Assembly: GCF_900220985.1 (NCBI RefSeq)
Contig: NZ_OCPC01000004.1
Span: 1-64,000, forward strand
DNA length: 64,000 nt
Direction: 5' to 3'
Source of the DNA: Parahoeflea halophila
GTDB taxonomy: Bacteria; Pseudomonadota; Alphaproteobacteria; Rhizobiales; Rhizobiaceae
Made by a program: the position numbers and the translations under genes. Below the pieces are notes generated by a model, which was given only the letters and a program-made list of their open reading frames with translations, ran no database searches and was not told the origin of the DNA. Positions 43,526 through 52,130 of this stretch are shown piece after piece (positions within the stretch are counted from its first letter, which is position 1; every line of letters begins with the position of its first letter).

Positions 43526-44881
43526 ATGCAGATTGCGATTTTTGGAACCGGTTATGTCGGATTGGTCCTGGCGGCCACGATGTCCGATGTCGGTCACGAT
43601 GTTACCTGCGTGGATGTTGATGCGGAGAAGATTGCTGGATTGAAAAGGGGCGAGGTGCCGATCTACGAGCCCGGTCTCGAGGCGCTTGTTCGCGACAACC
43701 AGGCTGCAGGCCGGCTGAGCTTCACCACAGATCCGTCTGTCGGCGTGGCTTCAGCGCCAATCATCTTCATTGCCGTGGGGACCCCGCCGGACGAAGACGG
43801 GTCGGCCGATCTCCGGCACGTGCTTTCGGTGGCCGAAATGGTCGGGTCCCTGATGCAGGATCCGAAGATCATCATCAACAAGTCAACGGTGCCGGTGGGG
43901 ACCGCCGACCGGGTCAGGGCGGCTGTTGCGGCCCGGCTGGCCGAGCGTGGCCTGGCCGGTCTCGAATTCGACGTTGTCTCAAACCCCGAGTTCCTCAAGG
44001 AAGGCGCCGCGGTGGCGGATTGCATGAAGCCTGACAGGATCGTTCTCGGTGTCGAGACCGCTGGCGGCCGCTCGGAGCAGCTGCTGCGCGAGCTCTACGG
44101 GCCGTTCAACCGCAATCACGACAAGATCCTCGTCATGGATGTTCGCAGCGCCGAACTGACAAAATATGCGGCCAACTGCATGCTTGCTGCCAAGATCAGC
44201 TTCATGAACGAGATGGCGCTTCTGGCTGACAAGATCGGTGCCGACATTGAGAAGGTGCGGCTGGGCATCGGGTCGGACCCGCGGATCGGCTACCATTTCA
44301 TCTATCCCGGCGTCGGCTATGGCGGATCCTGCTTTCCAAAGGATGTGCGGGCGCTGATCAGCTCGGCCCGCGAGCACGGCATCGATCCGTTGGTCATGGA
44401 AGCGGTCGACGATCGCAACAACCACCAGAAGACCCTCTTGTTCGACAAGATCCGCTCCCGCTTCGGCAGAGATTTGAAAGGCCGGACATTTGCCCTGTGG
44501 GGGCTGTCCTTCAAACCCAACACCGACGATATCCGCGAAGCGCCGTCCCGCACCTTGATGGAGGCACTCTGGGCCGCCGGGGCCCGGGTCCGGGCCTATG
44601 ATCCGAAGGCCATGGAAGCCTGTCGGGGAGTGTATGGCGATCGTCCCGACATGGTTCTGGCGCAATCACAGGAAGAGGCGCTGGAGGGTGCCGATGCTCT
44701 GGTTCTGGTAACGGAATGGAAGAGCTTCCGTTCGCCCGACATGGCCGAGATCGCCGGAAAACTGAAGCATCCTGTCATTTTTGATGGCAGGAATGTATTC
44801 GACCCGGCCATGGCAGCCGGCTACGGGCTTGAGATCATCGGGATCGGACGCTCCAGCCGGACGCGGACCGAAACCAAGTAG
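43526..44881 (+). CDS. ugd: UDP-glucose 6-dehydrogenase
   Basis: The 451-residue protein begins with the FGTGYVGLVLAA Rossmann loop and has NKSTVPVGT (about 115-124), SNPEFLKEGAA, PGVGYGGSCFPKD with the catalytic Cys (about residue 270) and the C-terminal LWGLSFKPNTDDIREAPS. These are diagnostic of UDP-glucose dehydrogenase, giving UDP-glucuronate for acidic polysaccharides. The wording is closer to Ugd/TuaD than to WecC/WbpA enzymes that use UDP-GlcNAc, though substrate specificity in this family needs testing. It has its own 145-base upstream region and ends 107 bases before a convergent gene. Confidence 0.9.
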   Translation: MQIAIFGTGYVGLVLAATMSDVGHDVTCVDVDAEKIAGLKRGEVPIYEPGLEALVRDNQAAGRLSFTTDPSVGVASAPIIFIAVGTPPDEDGSADLRHVLSVAEMVGSLMQDPKIIINKSTVPVGTADRVRAAVAARLAERGLAGLEFDVVSNPEFLKEGAAVADCMKPDRIVLGVETAGGRSEQLLRELYGPFNRNHDKILVMDVRSAELTKYAANCMLAAKISFMNEMALLADKIGADIEKVRLGIGSDPRIGYHFIYPGVGYGGSCFPKDVRALISSAREHGIDPLVMEAVDDRNNHQKTLLFDKIRSRFGRDLKGRTFALWGLSFKPNTDDIREAPSRTLMEALWAAGARVRAYDPKAMEACRGVYGDRPDMVLAQSQEEALEGADALVLVTEWKSFRSPDMAEIAGKLKHPVIFDGRNVFDPAMAAGYGLEIIGIGRSSRTRTETK

Positions 44882-44988
44882 CGGCCAGCTGCTCGATTGA
44901 AGGTCCCGGGCTGGAGGGGGCAGGCGGGTTGGCCGGTGCCTGGGAGGTGTCACGTCACGGGTGCCGTCTCAGCCATGAGCCGTTAGTC

Positions 44989-46023
44989 TCAGTCGAGCAT
45001 TTCCGGCTGCGTACCCTCGAGCGCCTGCTGAACATAGCTCACCTTCATCAGCAGCTCGCTCAACTCGGCTTCGTTCAGGCGCGTGGTGTTGTGCGAATTG
45101 TACTCATCGAGCTGGTTGAGGCGCGCCTCGCCTTCCTCCACGAAGATGGAGTAGTTCAGATCCCTGCCATCGGCAGGGATTCGATAATAACCACCCAGAT
45201 CATCAGCGATGGCGAACTCTTCGCGGCTCAGCAGCACTTCGAAGATCTTCTCGCCATGCCGTGTCCCGATCTCCTTGATCGGATGGTCGGGTTTCCTGAA
45301 CAGGTCGGTGATGGCTCTCGCCAGCACCGCGACCGTGCTTGCAGGAGCCTTCTGCACGAAGATGTCACCGTTGCGGCCGTGGGTGAAGGCATAGATCACC
45401 AGCTCCACCGCCTCTTCCAGCGTCATCATGAACCGGGTCATCTCCGGGTTGGTGATGGTGATCGGCTTGCCGGCGCGGATCTGCTCGATGAAGAGCGGGA
45501 TGACCGAGCCGCGTGACGCCATGACGTTGCCGTAGCGGGTTCCGCAGATCACCGTTTGTTCAGGATCCAAATTGCGGGAAGCGGCAACCATGACCTTTTC
45601 CATCATCGCCTTGGAAATGCCCATGGCGTTGATCGGATAGACAGCCTTGTCGGTGGAAAGACAGACCACCCGCTTCAGCCGGTGAGTGATCGCTGCTTCA
45701 AGCACGTTCTCGGTGCCCATTACATTGGTCCGCACGGCTTCCATCGGATGAAATTCGCAGGACGGTACCTGTTTAAGCGCTGCGGCGTGAAAGCAGTAGT
45801 CCACGCCGCGCATGGCCCGCTCGACGCTCGCCAGATCGCGCACATCGCCCAGGTAGAACTTGAGCTTGGGATGATTGAAATGCTTGCGCATGTCATCCTG
45901 CTTCTTCTCATCCCGGCTCAGGATGCGGATCTCGCGGATGTCCGTATCAAGAAAGCGCTTGACGGTCGCGCGGCCGAAGGAGCCGGTCCCTCCGGTAATC
46001 AACAGCACCTTGTCTGCAAACAT
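44989..46023 (-). CDS. UDP-GlcNAc 4,6-dehydratase/5-epimerase, FnlA/CapE/WbvB type
   Basis: The 344-residue SDR protein has GGTGSFGRATVKRFLD, FHAAALKQVPSCEFHP and STDKAVYPINAMGISK, the last being typical of FnlA/CapE/WbjB/WbvB rather than PglF-type dehydratases. These soluble enzymes convert UDP-GlcNAc to 4-keto-6-deoxy L-sugars by dehydration and C5 epimerisation. The RmlD-like reductase lies just upstream in the same operon, and a FnlC/WbvD-type 2-epimerase is at 7243-8364. Together they fit UDP-L-FucNAc or UDP-L-QuiNAc synthesis. It is the last gene of the minus-strand operon starting near 49234. Confidence 0.85.
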   Translation of the reverse strand: MFADKVLLITGGTGSFGRATVKRFLDTDIREIRILSRDEKKQDDMRKHFNHPKLKFYLGDVRDLASVERAMRGVDYCFHAAALKQVPSCEFHPMEAVRTNVMGTENVLEAAITHRLKRVVCLSTDKAVYPINAMGISKAMMEKVMVAASRNLDPEQTVICGTRYGNVMASRGSVIPLFIEQIRAGKPITITNPEMTRFMMTLEEAVELVIYAFTHGRNGDIFVQKAPASTVAVLARAITDLFRKPDHPIKEIGTRHGEKIFEVLLSREEFAIADDLGGYYRIPADGRDLNYSIFVEEGEARLNQLDEYNSHNTTRLNEAELSELLMKVSYVQQALEGTQPEMLD

Positions 46024-46148
46024 CCGTTACTTCCTTGAATCTGACTGGTCGCACTTGTCTTGGCCGTGTGATGCCCGGTCGGCGGAAAACCGTCAACCCG
46101 TGCCGCACGATATGTACCCTGGCGCGGGCAGGCGGTTGGCCCCTCCGG

Positions 46149-47000
46149 TTACCTGGCCCTGGCCAGCTCTGCTATCATCTCCGGCCAGGAAGGCGGCGTG
46201 TAGCCGAAGTGCTCGCGAAACCGGGTTGAATCGAGGCTTCGATCGATCTTCACGGCGGAGTCGGGAACCACCTCGATCGAGGGATGCAGGGACTGCTTGA
46301 TCAGCAGAAGCAGGGCATGCTTGTCAATCGGTTCGCTCGACACCTGATATATTCCCCGCGCTTCCGTCTTGGTCCGAAGCACCATTTCGATGATTCGCGC
46401 CATCTCGATCGTGGTGAATCCTGAAAAGATCGCATTTTGGAATCCCTTGACGGTTCCCTGCTGCGCCAGCACCCATTCGAGCAGGCTGGATTTGCGGCTG
46501 AGTTCAGGGCCTATAATCGAGGTGCGCAGCGTTATGCAGCCTTCGTCGTCCACCTCGCCGAGGAATTTCGACCGGCCGTAAAGATCCTCGGCATCCGAGA
46601 CGTCGGATTCGAGGTAATTGCCCTTGCTCCCCGTGAAGACACAATCCGTGCTCATATGCACCAGCCGTGCGCCCGCCAGGCGGCACAATACGGCCAGCCT
46701 GTGCGGTAGCAGTGCGTTGATTTCGAGGCTGAGGATCGACTGCTTGGCGGAGGGACGCTGCTTGATGATGCCGACGCAGTTGATCACCGCATCAGGTTGA
46801 AATTGCGCCATCACTTCACTGACCCGGTCGATGCTGCGAACGTCGACCCCGAAGAATGAGTTTTCCTCGGTAAACAGGCCGTAGCTGACATAGCAGGATT
46901 TGTCCTGGCGCAAGGTCACCGCCACTTCGTGCCGCGGGGACAACTGCTTGAGAATCTGGTGCCCCAGCATGCCGTCGCCACCCAGTACAAGTATTCGCAT
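46149..47000 (-). CDS. RmlD-type SDR reductase (WbvR/FnlB-like role)
   Basis: From ATG 47000, which has GAGAGG upstream, the product is 283 residues; an in-frame ATG at 47012 lacks good spacing. It is an RmlD-like extended SDR: LGGDGMLGHQIL, INCVGIIKQRP, HMSTDCVFTG and YGRSK with the catalytic Tyr and Lys. Such reductases reduce the 4-keto group of the FnlA product. FnlB/CapF carry a C-terminal cupin that is absent here, so WbvR of the L-QuiNAc pathway is the nearer model. It lies between the FnlA-like gene and a WbuB-like transferase. Confidence 0.8.
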   Translation of the reverse strand: MRILVLGGDGMLGHQILKQLSPRHEVAVTLRQDKSCYVSYGLFTEENSFFGVDVRSIDRVSEVMAQFQPDAVINCVGIIKQRPSAKQSILSLEINALLPHRLAVLCRLAGARLVHMSTDCVFTGSKGNYLESDVSDAEDLYGRSKFLGEVDDEGCITLRTSIIGPELSRKSSLLEWVLAQQGTVKGFQNAIFSGFTTIEMARIIEMVLRTKTEARGIYQVSSEPIDKHALLLLIKQSLHPSIEVVPDSAVKIDRSLDSTRFREHFGYTPPSWPEMIAELARAR

Positions 47001-47051
47001 GTCCCTCTCCATTCCTGTTCGTCAGTTTATCGGCACGCGCGTTGGCCGGCC

Positions 47052-48302
47052 TTACGGGGCACGCTTTTCCGCTCGGAACCATTCCACGAGCTGATCAAAA
47101 AGCGTGTCCATGTTGTAGTGTTTTTCCATGTAGGCGCGGCCGCGCCGGCCCATCTCCCCCCGCTCGGCCGGGTTCCTGGCGGCTAGCTCTGCGATCGCGG
47201 AAGCCAGCGCCTCGGGAGAGCCTGCATCGACGCCGATACCGGCGCCGCTGTCCGTCACGATCTTCTTCACTTCTCCGCTGACGCAGGAGACAATTGGCTT
47301 TCCGGCCGCGAGATAGGATTGCAGCTTTGCCGGAACGGTCACCGCGAATGCGGGCTCGTCGCGCAGGGAGATGAGGAGCGCGTCGGCCTGCCGGTAGAAT
47401 GCCGGCATTGTGGTCGACGGAAACCGACCCAGGCAATGGAAGGTTTCGGACAGTCCGCGTTTGGCCGACTGTTCGCGCACCCAGTCGAGCTTGTGGCCGT
47501 CGCCGACGATGACGAACTGGATGTCCTCGCGATCCTTGAGCAGCTCCGCCGCGCCAACCACCGTCTCGAAATCCTGGGACGCGCCAACATTGCCGGTAAA
47601 CACCACCTTGAAGCCTTGCGGCAGCGCAGGAAGGCGGGTGTCGCCGATCGGCGCCGCATCCTTGCGCAGGTCTTCCCATTGCGGAAACCATCTGACTTCG
47701 CGCTTTTTGCCCGCCACGCGGCAGATCGAGCTTTCGAATCCCTGCGAGGTCGCGAGAATCACATCGCTGCCGGCGTAGACCCTGCGTGCAAGCCAACTCG
47801 CCACCTTGTTGGCGAGTGGTGAATTCATCATCCCCGATGCTGAAAGGCTTTCCGGCCAGAGATCGAGAACCCACAGGAACATCGGCGCCTCCGCTTTCCA
47901 GGCGGCGACCATGCCGGGAAAGCCCACGGTCACGGGTGAGATCTCGTAGACGAATACGGCATCGTAGCGCCTTGCGGCACGAAACAGCGCCAGCACGCTC
48001 GCCGTCAGTGCGAAACTGAAATAGTTCAGCACAAGCCCGATCTTGCTTTTCCGGCCGCGCGGGATGAGCGGAGCACGGATAACCCGAACGCCCTGGTACG
48101 TCTCTGTCCACGGACCGCGCCAGCCATGCGTGGGGAAAATCTTGCCGGTGGGGTAGTTCGGCAATCCCGTCAGTACGGTGATGTTATGGCCGCGCTCGGC
48201 AAGCCCGATGGCGAGCTCGTTCAGCCTGATGTCCTCGGGCCAGAAATACTGGCTGACGATCAGGATGTCGAGTTTGTCCCCGGCGGGCGCTGCGGCATCC
48301 AT
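47052..48302 (-). CDS. WbuB-family GT4 glycosyltransferase
   Basis: The product from ATG 48302 is 416 residues; an upstream TTG at 48332 would overlap the next gene. The N-terminus LDILIVSQYFWPEDIRLNELA and LDLWPESLSASG are typical of WbuB, the putative L-FucNAc transferase of enterobacterial O-antigens, and the GT4 C-terminus (VVFTGNVGASQDFETVV, then KLQSYLAAGKPIV) is complete. WbuB genes usually accompany FnlA/B/C-type genes, as here. It starts 2 bases after the preceding epimerase stop codon, so translation is probably coupled. Confidence 0.85.
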   Translation of the reverse strand: MDAAAPAGDKLDILIVSQYFWPEDIRLNELAIGLAERGHNITVLTGLPNYPTGKIFPTHGWRGPWTETYQGVRVIRAPLIPRGRKSKIGLVLNYFSFALTASVLALFRAARRYDAVFVYEISPVTVGFPGMVAAWKAEAPMFLWVLDLWPESLSASGMMNSPLANKVASWLARRVYAGSDVILATSQGFESSICRVAGKKREVRWFPQWEDLRKDAAPIGDTRLPALPQGFKVVFTGNVGASQDFETVVGAAELLKDREDIQFVIVGDGHKLDWVREQSAKRGLSETFHCLGRFPSTTMPAFYRQADALLISLRDEPAFAVTVPAKLQSYLAAGKPIVSCVSGEVKKIVTDSGAGIGVDAGSPEALASAIAELAARNPAERGEMGRRGRAYMEKHYNMDTLFDQLVEWFRAEKRAP

Positions 48303-48304
48303 GG

Positions 48305-49234
48305 TCAGTTCGCCATGTCCGTCTTGAGCCAAGCCATATAGTCCCGCAGGCAGGCTTCGAAGTCGGCGGATGGCGAAAAGCCGAGCGAGGCGCGAGCTGC
48401 CGAGATGTCGGCCAGTGAATCGCGCACGTCGCCGGGGCGCGGCGGGCCGTACTCGACGGTTGCCTTGATGCCCGAAGCTTCCTGCATCATCTCAATCAGC
48501 GCATTGATGGTGATACGGGTTCCGCTGCCCAGGTTGAAGGCGCCCGAGACCCCCTCAGCCAACCCGGCCTTGTAGTTTGCCTGGGCCACGTCCTGGACGT
48601 TGACGAAATCCCTGGTCTGTTCACCGTCGCCGAACACAGTGATCGGCTCACCGCGTAGCATTCTGTAGGCAAAGATAGGGATGACGTTGCCATAGGCGTC
48701 AAATCGCTGGTTGATCCCGTAGACATTGAAATAGCGCAGGGCCACCACGCCGATGTCGTAGAGCTTCGAATAGCTCAGCGAGAACTTTTCCTTGAACAGC
48801 TTCGAGGCGCCATAGGGACTGTCCGGATCGATCGGATGGTCTTCCGATATCGGCAGCGTCTTGAGCTCACCGAAGATACCGGCGGATGAAGAGACCACCA
48901 CACGGCCGACACCGGCCCTGCGGGCTGCCTCCATCAAGGTAACCGTACCCATCACATTGATGTCCGCATCAAGCCGCGGGTCATCGATCGACCGCTTGTT
49001 GCCGACTGCTGCGGCCAGATGGAAAACGACATCGCAGCCCTCGACAGCGGCTTCCACGGCACTCGCATCACGGATGTCGGCTTCAACGAAGCGGATCTCC
49101 GGATCGAAATCCAGGTTGAGGCGATAACCGCTCAGCAGCGAATCGATCACCACCACCTCGTGTCCCTGGGAACGAAGCAGCCGGCACAGGTTTGATCCGA
49201 TGAAGCCGGCGCCTCCGGTGACGAGTGCTTTCAT
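48305..49234 (-). CDS. GalE-type NAD-dependent sugar-nucleotide epimerase
   Basis: A 309-residue extended SDR with GGAGFIGSNL (7-16), FHLAAAVGNKRS, SSSAGIFGE and YGASK (catalytic Tyr and Lys), plus RYFNVYG and DFVNVQDVAQ. These identify a GalE/WbpP-like 4-epimerase family member, interconverting UDP-Glc/Gal or their N-acetyl forms. Substrate range cannot be assigned by eye; the SSSAGIFG segment differs slightly from the SSSAVYG of classical GalE. It begins the minus-strand operon that continues with WbuB-, RmlD- and FnlA-like genes; the fusion gene at 49312 lies 77 bases upstream on the same strand. Confidence 0.8.
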   Translation of the reverse strand: MKALVTGGAGFIGSNLCRLLRSQGHEVVVIDSLLSGYRLNLDFDPEIRFVEADIRDASAVEAAVEGCDVVFHLAAAVGNKRSIDDPRLDADINVMGTVTLMEAARRAGVGRVVVSSSAGIFGELKTLPISEDHPIDPDSPYGASKLFKEKFSLSYSKLYDIGVVALRYFNVYGINQRFDAYGNVIPIFAYRMLRGEPITVFGDGEQTRDFVNVQDVAQANYKAGLAEGVSGAFNLGSGTRITINALIEMMQEASGIKATVEYGPPRPGDVRDSLADISAARASLGFSPSADFEACLRDYMAWLKTDMAN

Positions 49235-49311
49235 GATGTTGGTGTCCTTTGCAGTTCGATCTGATCCCGCCGCGCTCGCGGCATCCCTGTTTGAATGAAT
49301 GGGAAACCGGC

Positions 49312-50529
49312 CTACTTGGCAACCCGGTCGCCGTTCCCGCTTCCAAGTGCCGTGGCAATGATGATCTTGAGATCCAGCAGCAGTGACTGGAGTGCCAGGT
49401 AACGCGCATCTAGGTTTGCCAGTTTCCCGGGGTCGCTCATGTCAACGCCATTCACCTGCGCCAGGCCGCTGATTCCTGGCTTGAGTGCGAGCACACCCAG
49501 TCGCCGCCGGGCTTCTACAAGTTCGCGCTGAACCGGCAGGCATGGCCGTGGCCCGATCAGGCTGATCTCGTTGCGGAAGATGTTGATGATCTGCGGCAGT
49601 TCATCAAGCTTGAGTTTGCGCAGCACCGCGCCAAGCCGGGTCACTGAACTGGCGCTGACTTCATGGGTGCCCAGATGTGCAGTCCCTGTCTGCATGGTCC
49701 GGAACTTGTAGCAGGTGAAGGGCCGCCCGTTTCGGCCGACCCGCTCCTGCGCAAAGATTCCGGGACCCTTCGATCCGAACCTTACCAGTGCCCAGATGAT
49801 CAGCAGCAGCCACCAGAAGACCACCGTGACGGTCAATGCGAAAACCAGATCGAGACCCCGCATGATCAGGCCATAGACCGGATTGCCGGATTGGCCATCG
49901 CTGATGATGGCCGGTTCGGCCAAGTCGGAGGGATCCCGGCTGTCCAGGGATGCGACCACCTGGGCGATCCGGTGGATTGAAACGGTGGGTTTGAGCGAAG
50001 CGATCGCGCTGAAGGCGAACCGGGCGAGAGGGGCCGGAAGCTTCGAAAGAAATGTCAGCCGGTCAGAAAAATCAGGGTTGTAGACATAGGGCAGGTAGAG
50101 GTTGATTACCCTCATGCCCTTGACATGTGCCAGTTCGTCCGCCGCCTTGCGCTTGCTGATCGCGTAGGACGAGGTGTTGGACTGATCAAGCGCATGCGTG
50201 GAAGAGAAATTCACGAAGGTCTCTATCCCGGCTTCGCGCGCCAGCATGGCTGTTTCCAGCGCACAGTCGACATTGACCTTCAGAAAGGTCTCAAGTGGTT
50301 CGCTGGACGTATTGTTCAGAACCGCCAGATGCAGCAGAACCGTACAGCCCTTGGCCTTCTCGGCGAGCTCGGTGTAGTCACAGCACGCGAAGCCTGGAAA
50401 CATACGGCTGATCTTTGCCTTGTCACGCCCGGCCAGCAGCATGTCTGCGCCACCCTCCCGCAACAGCGGAACAAGGTTCCGGCCCACATATCCGGTCGCG
50501 CCCGTTATGACGATTTTCACGTGTGGCAC
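49312..50529 (-). CDS. Fusion of SDR reductase and phosphoglycosyltransferase
   Basis: The 405-residue protein joins two enzymes. Residues 1-210 form an SDR with GATGYVGRN (10-18) and YAISK (122-126). Residues about 220-405 form a bacterial sugar transferase of the PglC/WcaJ type, with a hydrophobic hairpin (228-248), CYKFRTM, the catalytic Asp-Glu of LDELPQ (309-310) and SLIGPRP. The second half should start glycan assembly by moving a phospho-sugar to undecaprenyl phosphate; the first half probably reduces the sugar. Rhizobium etli separates the analogous WreQ reductase and WreU transferase for QuiNAc. The frame is uninterrupted across the junction. Confidence 0.85.
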   Translation of the reverse strand: MPHVKIVITGATGYVGRNLVPLLREGGADMLLAGRDKAKISRMFPGFACCDYTELAEKAKGCTVLLHLAVLNNTSSEPLETFLKVNVDCALETAMLAREAGIETFVNFSSTHALDQSNTSSYAISKRKAADELAHVKGMRVINLYLPYVYNPDFSDRLTFLSKLPAPLARFAFSAIASLKPTVSIHRIAQVVASLDSRDPSDLAEPAIISDGQSGNPVYGLIMRGLDLVFALTVTVVFWWLLLIIWALVRFGSKGPGIFAQERVGRNGRPFTCYKFRTMQTGTAHLGTHEVSASSVTRLGAVLRKLKLDELPQIINIFRNEISLIGPRPCLPVQRELVEARRRLGVLALKPGISGLAQVNGVDMSDPGKLANLDARYLALQSLLLDLKIIIATALGSGNGDRVAK

Positions 50530-51165
50530 CCCTCTGGCTGCGAAAAGCTGACCCCTGGATAAAGGCTCATCGCAAGCCCCGCATCGGCCAATCAGGCCGT
50601 GTCACGTGCGATGGTCTCAAATCGCCTGCGGAGATGCCTTTGACGGTTTTTGTGTCGGGCAAGAGCAAGATCTTCGGAGAACCATTGGCTGGTGATGCAA
50701 ACCTGTCGACGCGATTTCCATGCTTGATCGCGGCAGACCAATATCCGTTGCATCAGCTCGCATCAACAGGTTTCCTCGCCCGGTCCACCCCGATGCCGCC
50801 ATTGTCGTGCATTGAGCAGGACGTGAAACAGCGCAGTTACCTACCTGTCCGGCCACCGATCCTTGCGCGGCTGACGCCCGGTGCCGAGATTGCCAGGCCG
50901 GCAACGATCGCCTTGACGAGGCCTGTGCCGGGGTTGGCGCCCGAGGCAATTGCAAGAGCCATCAACAGCACCAGCGCCACCATCGCGACCGCCAGTCCGG
51001 CTCCCAGGTCCGGGAGGAAGGTCTGACCGTCGCAGTTGCGCAACCTGGTCGGGATCTTCGGGTGGAACACCCGGCCATGCTTCCGGAGGTCACCATCAGT
51101 ATCTGCCGAAATTGTCATGAGGACCCCTCCGATTGAAGCCTTTTCCCGCCGCAGGCAGGGTATGG
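50530..51165. other. Intergenic region with SulP remnant
   Basis: These 636 bases separate the SDR-transferase fusion from the YiiX-like gene. They hold a SulP transporter fragment at 50837-51118 and a 53-codon minus-strand frame at 50592-50753 encoding a basic, Arg-rich peptide of unknown status. The rest shows no tRNA, repeat or further recognisable gene. The region looks like a decaying segment at the end of the glycan locus. Confidence 0.5.
50837..51118 (-). pseudogene. SulP-family anion transporter, N-terminal remnant
   Basis: The 93-codon frame from ATG 51118 encodes the start of a SulP transporter: a DLGAGLAVAMVALVLLMALAIASG helix, then a VKAIVAGLAIS helix and SRARIGGRTG, which corresponds to the SRVQIGGPTGAF loop of intact proteins. 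Full SulP proteins are about 500-570 residues with a STAS domain. The frame stops right after this loop, and the sequence beyond does not continue the family in any frame I checked. It is therefore a truncated, probably non-functional copy. Confidence 0.7.
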
Positions 51166-52005
51166 TCAATCTTCGGGTTCACCGCCGGGCTCGCCGGGCG
51201 CGGCCGAGGCGGCTGTCTGCCCGTGGCCCCATTCCAGCGCCTTGTAGTCGAACCCGTATTCGAGCGTTGGCTTGACCACCCTGAAATAGGGCGAGAGGTC
51301 GAAGTCCCGCGGCGCGAACAGCGAATGGTGTCTGATATGAAGGATTTCCCGCCGCGAATAGTCCGAATCCGCCCTTTGTCTGCCCGGTGCGCGCGTCACT
51401 TCCGGCAGGATCGGGTAGCGAACGGACTGGAAGGCCTGGGCGATCATCGAAGAGCAGATGGCGCGCGTCGGGTCACCCGAGCCGAAGGCGAGCATCCGCC
51501 TGCGCCAGCGCACCGGCACGGGAGGCGTCGGGAGGAAGTAGCGCAAGAGGTCGAAGATGTTCTTCATGTCGTAGCGGACACCGAGCCGCTCCACCATGTA
51601 GGAGACCACCGCAGCGCGGTCCTCCGGCGTCAGCCCCACGGGCCGGCAGATGCGTGTGTTGAACCGGCTGTACTTTGACAACGGCACGGCAACGCAGCCT
51701 TCGCCAAGATTGACTTCGACGAGCTGCGGATAGTCCGATCCGCTTTGCTCGTCAGGCTTGAGCGCGTTGCCGACATAAAGTGCTGCATGCGACCAGGTCG
51801 ACTGGGTAAGGTACTTGATTGCTGCGGAGACCTTCTGGTTTCCTTCTACGAGCACGATATCGCCCGGCTGCAGGGTGCGGGAAAGCGTTGTCGGATCGGA
51901 GGGCGTGTAGGGCTCGTAACCGGCATTGGTAGAGTGAAGCCGCCGGGCAAGAAAACGTCCCAGCCGGTCCAGAAAGCTGTCTGCGATGCCACGCGCTTCG
52001 GTCAT
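51166..52005 (-). CDS. YiiX/YebB-like NlpC/P60-type cysteine hydrolase
   Basis: From ATG 52005 the product is 279 residues (an upstream in-frame start at 52056 is less likely). It has LQPGDIVLVEG, then STWSHAALYVG with the catalytic His and, about 120 residues later, AICSSMIAQAF with the catalytic Cys. A His-before-Cys order marks the permuted NlpC/P60 group (YiiX, DUF830). Family members act on peptides or lipid-linked amides, but substrates are mostly unknown. No signal peptide is apparent. The acidic Gly/Pro/Glu-rich C-terminus is probably disordered. Confidence 0.75.
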   Translation of the reverse strand: MTEARGIADSFLDRLGRFLARRLHSTNAGYEPYTPSDPTTLSRTLQPGDIVLVEGNQKVSAAIKYLTQSTWSHAALYVGNALKPDEQSGSDYPQLVEVNLGEGCVAVPLSKYSRFNTRICRPVGLTPEDRAAVVSYMVERLGVRYDMKNIFDLLRYFLPTPPVPVRWRRRMLAFGSGDPTRAICSSMIAQAFQSVRYPILPEVTRAPGRQRADSDYSRREILHIRHHSLFAPRDFDLSPYFRVVKPTLEYGFDYKALEWGHGQTAASAAPGEPGGEPED

Positions 52006-52100
52006 GGTGCAACACTTGGCCCGGGTTGGCTCATTGATCAACCCGGGCGGCTTCAACTTTGTGTTTACCGGCCTTGATAGCCGCGCTGGAACATCGTAGT

Positions 52101-52115
52101 TTAGAATTATTCTAA
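52101..52115 (+). promoter_or_regulatory. Irr-type iron control element (ICE) upstream of mbfA
   Basis: A perfect inverted repeat TTAGAAT-T-ATTCTAA ends 15 bases before the mbfA start codon. It matches the iron control element bound by Irr in rhizobia (TTTAGAA...TTCTAAA type). Irr is known to repress mbfA when iron is scarce in Bradyrhizobium and Agrobacterium. The position over or just after the likely promoter suits repression here. Confidence 0.75.
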
Positions 52116-52130
52116 TTTATGAGGTTTTCC

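Noticed and set aside
50592-50753. 53-codon minus-strand frame encoding an Arg-rich peptide
   Set aside because: It has an ATG and a stop but no recognisable homology or clear ribosome-binding site; it lies in a decaying intergenic region and is mentioned there only.
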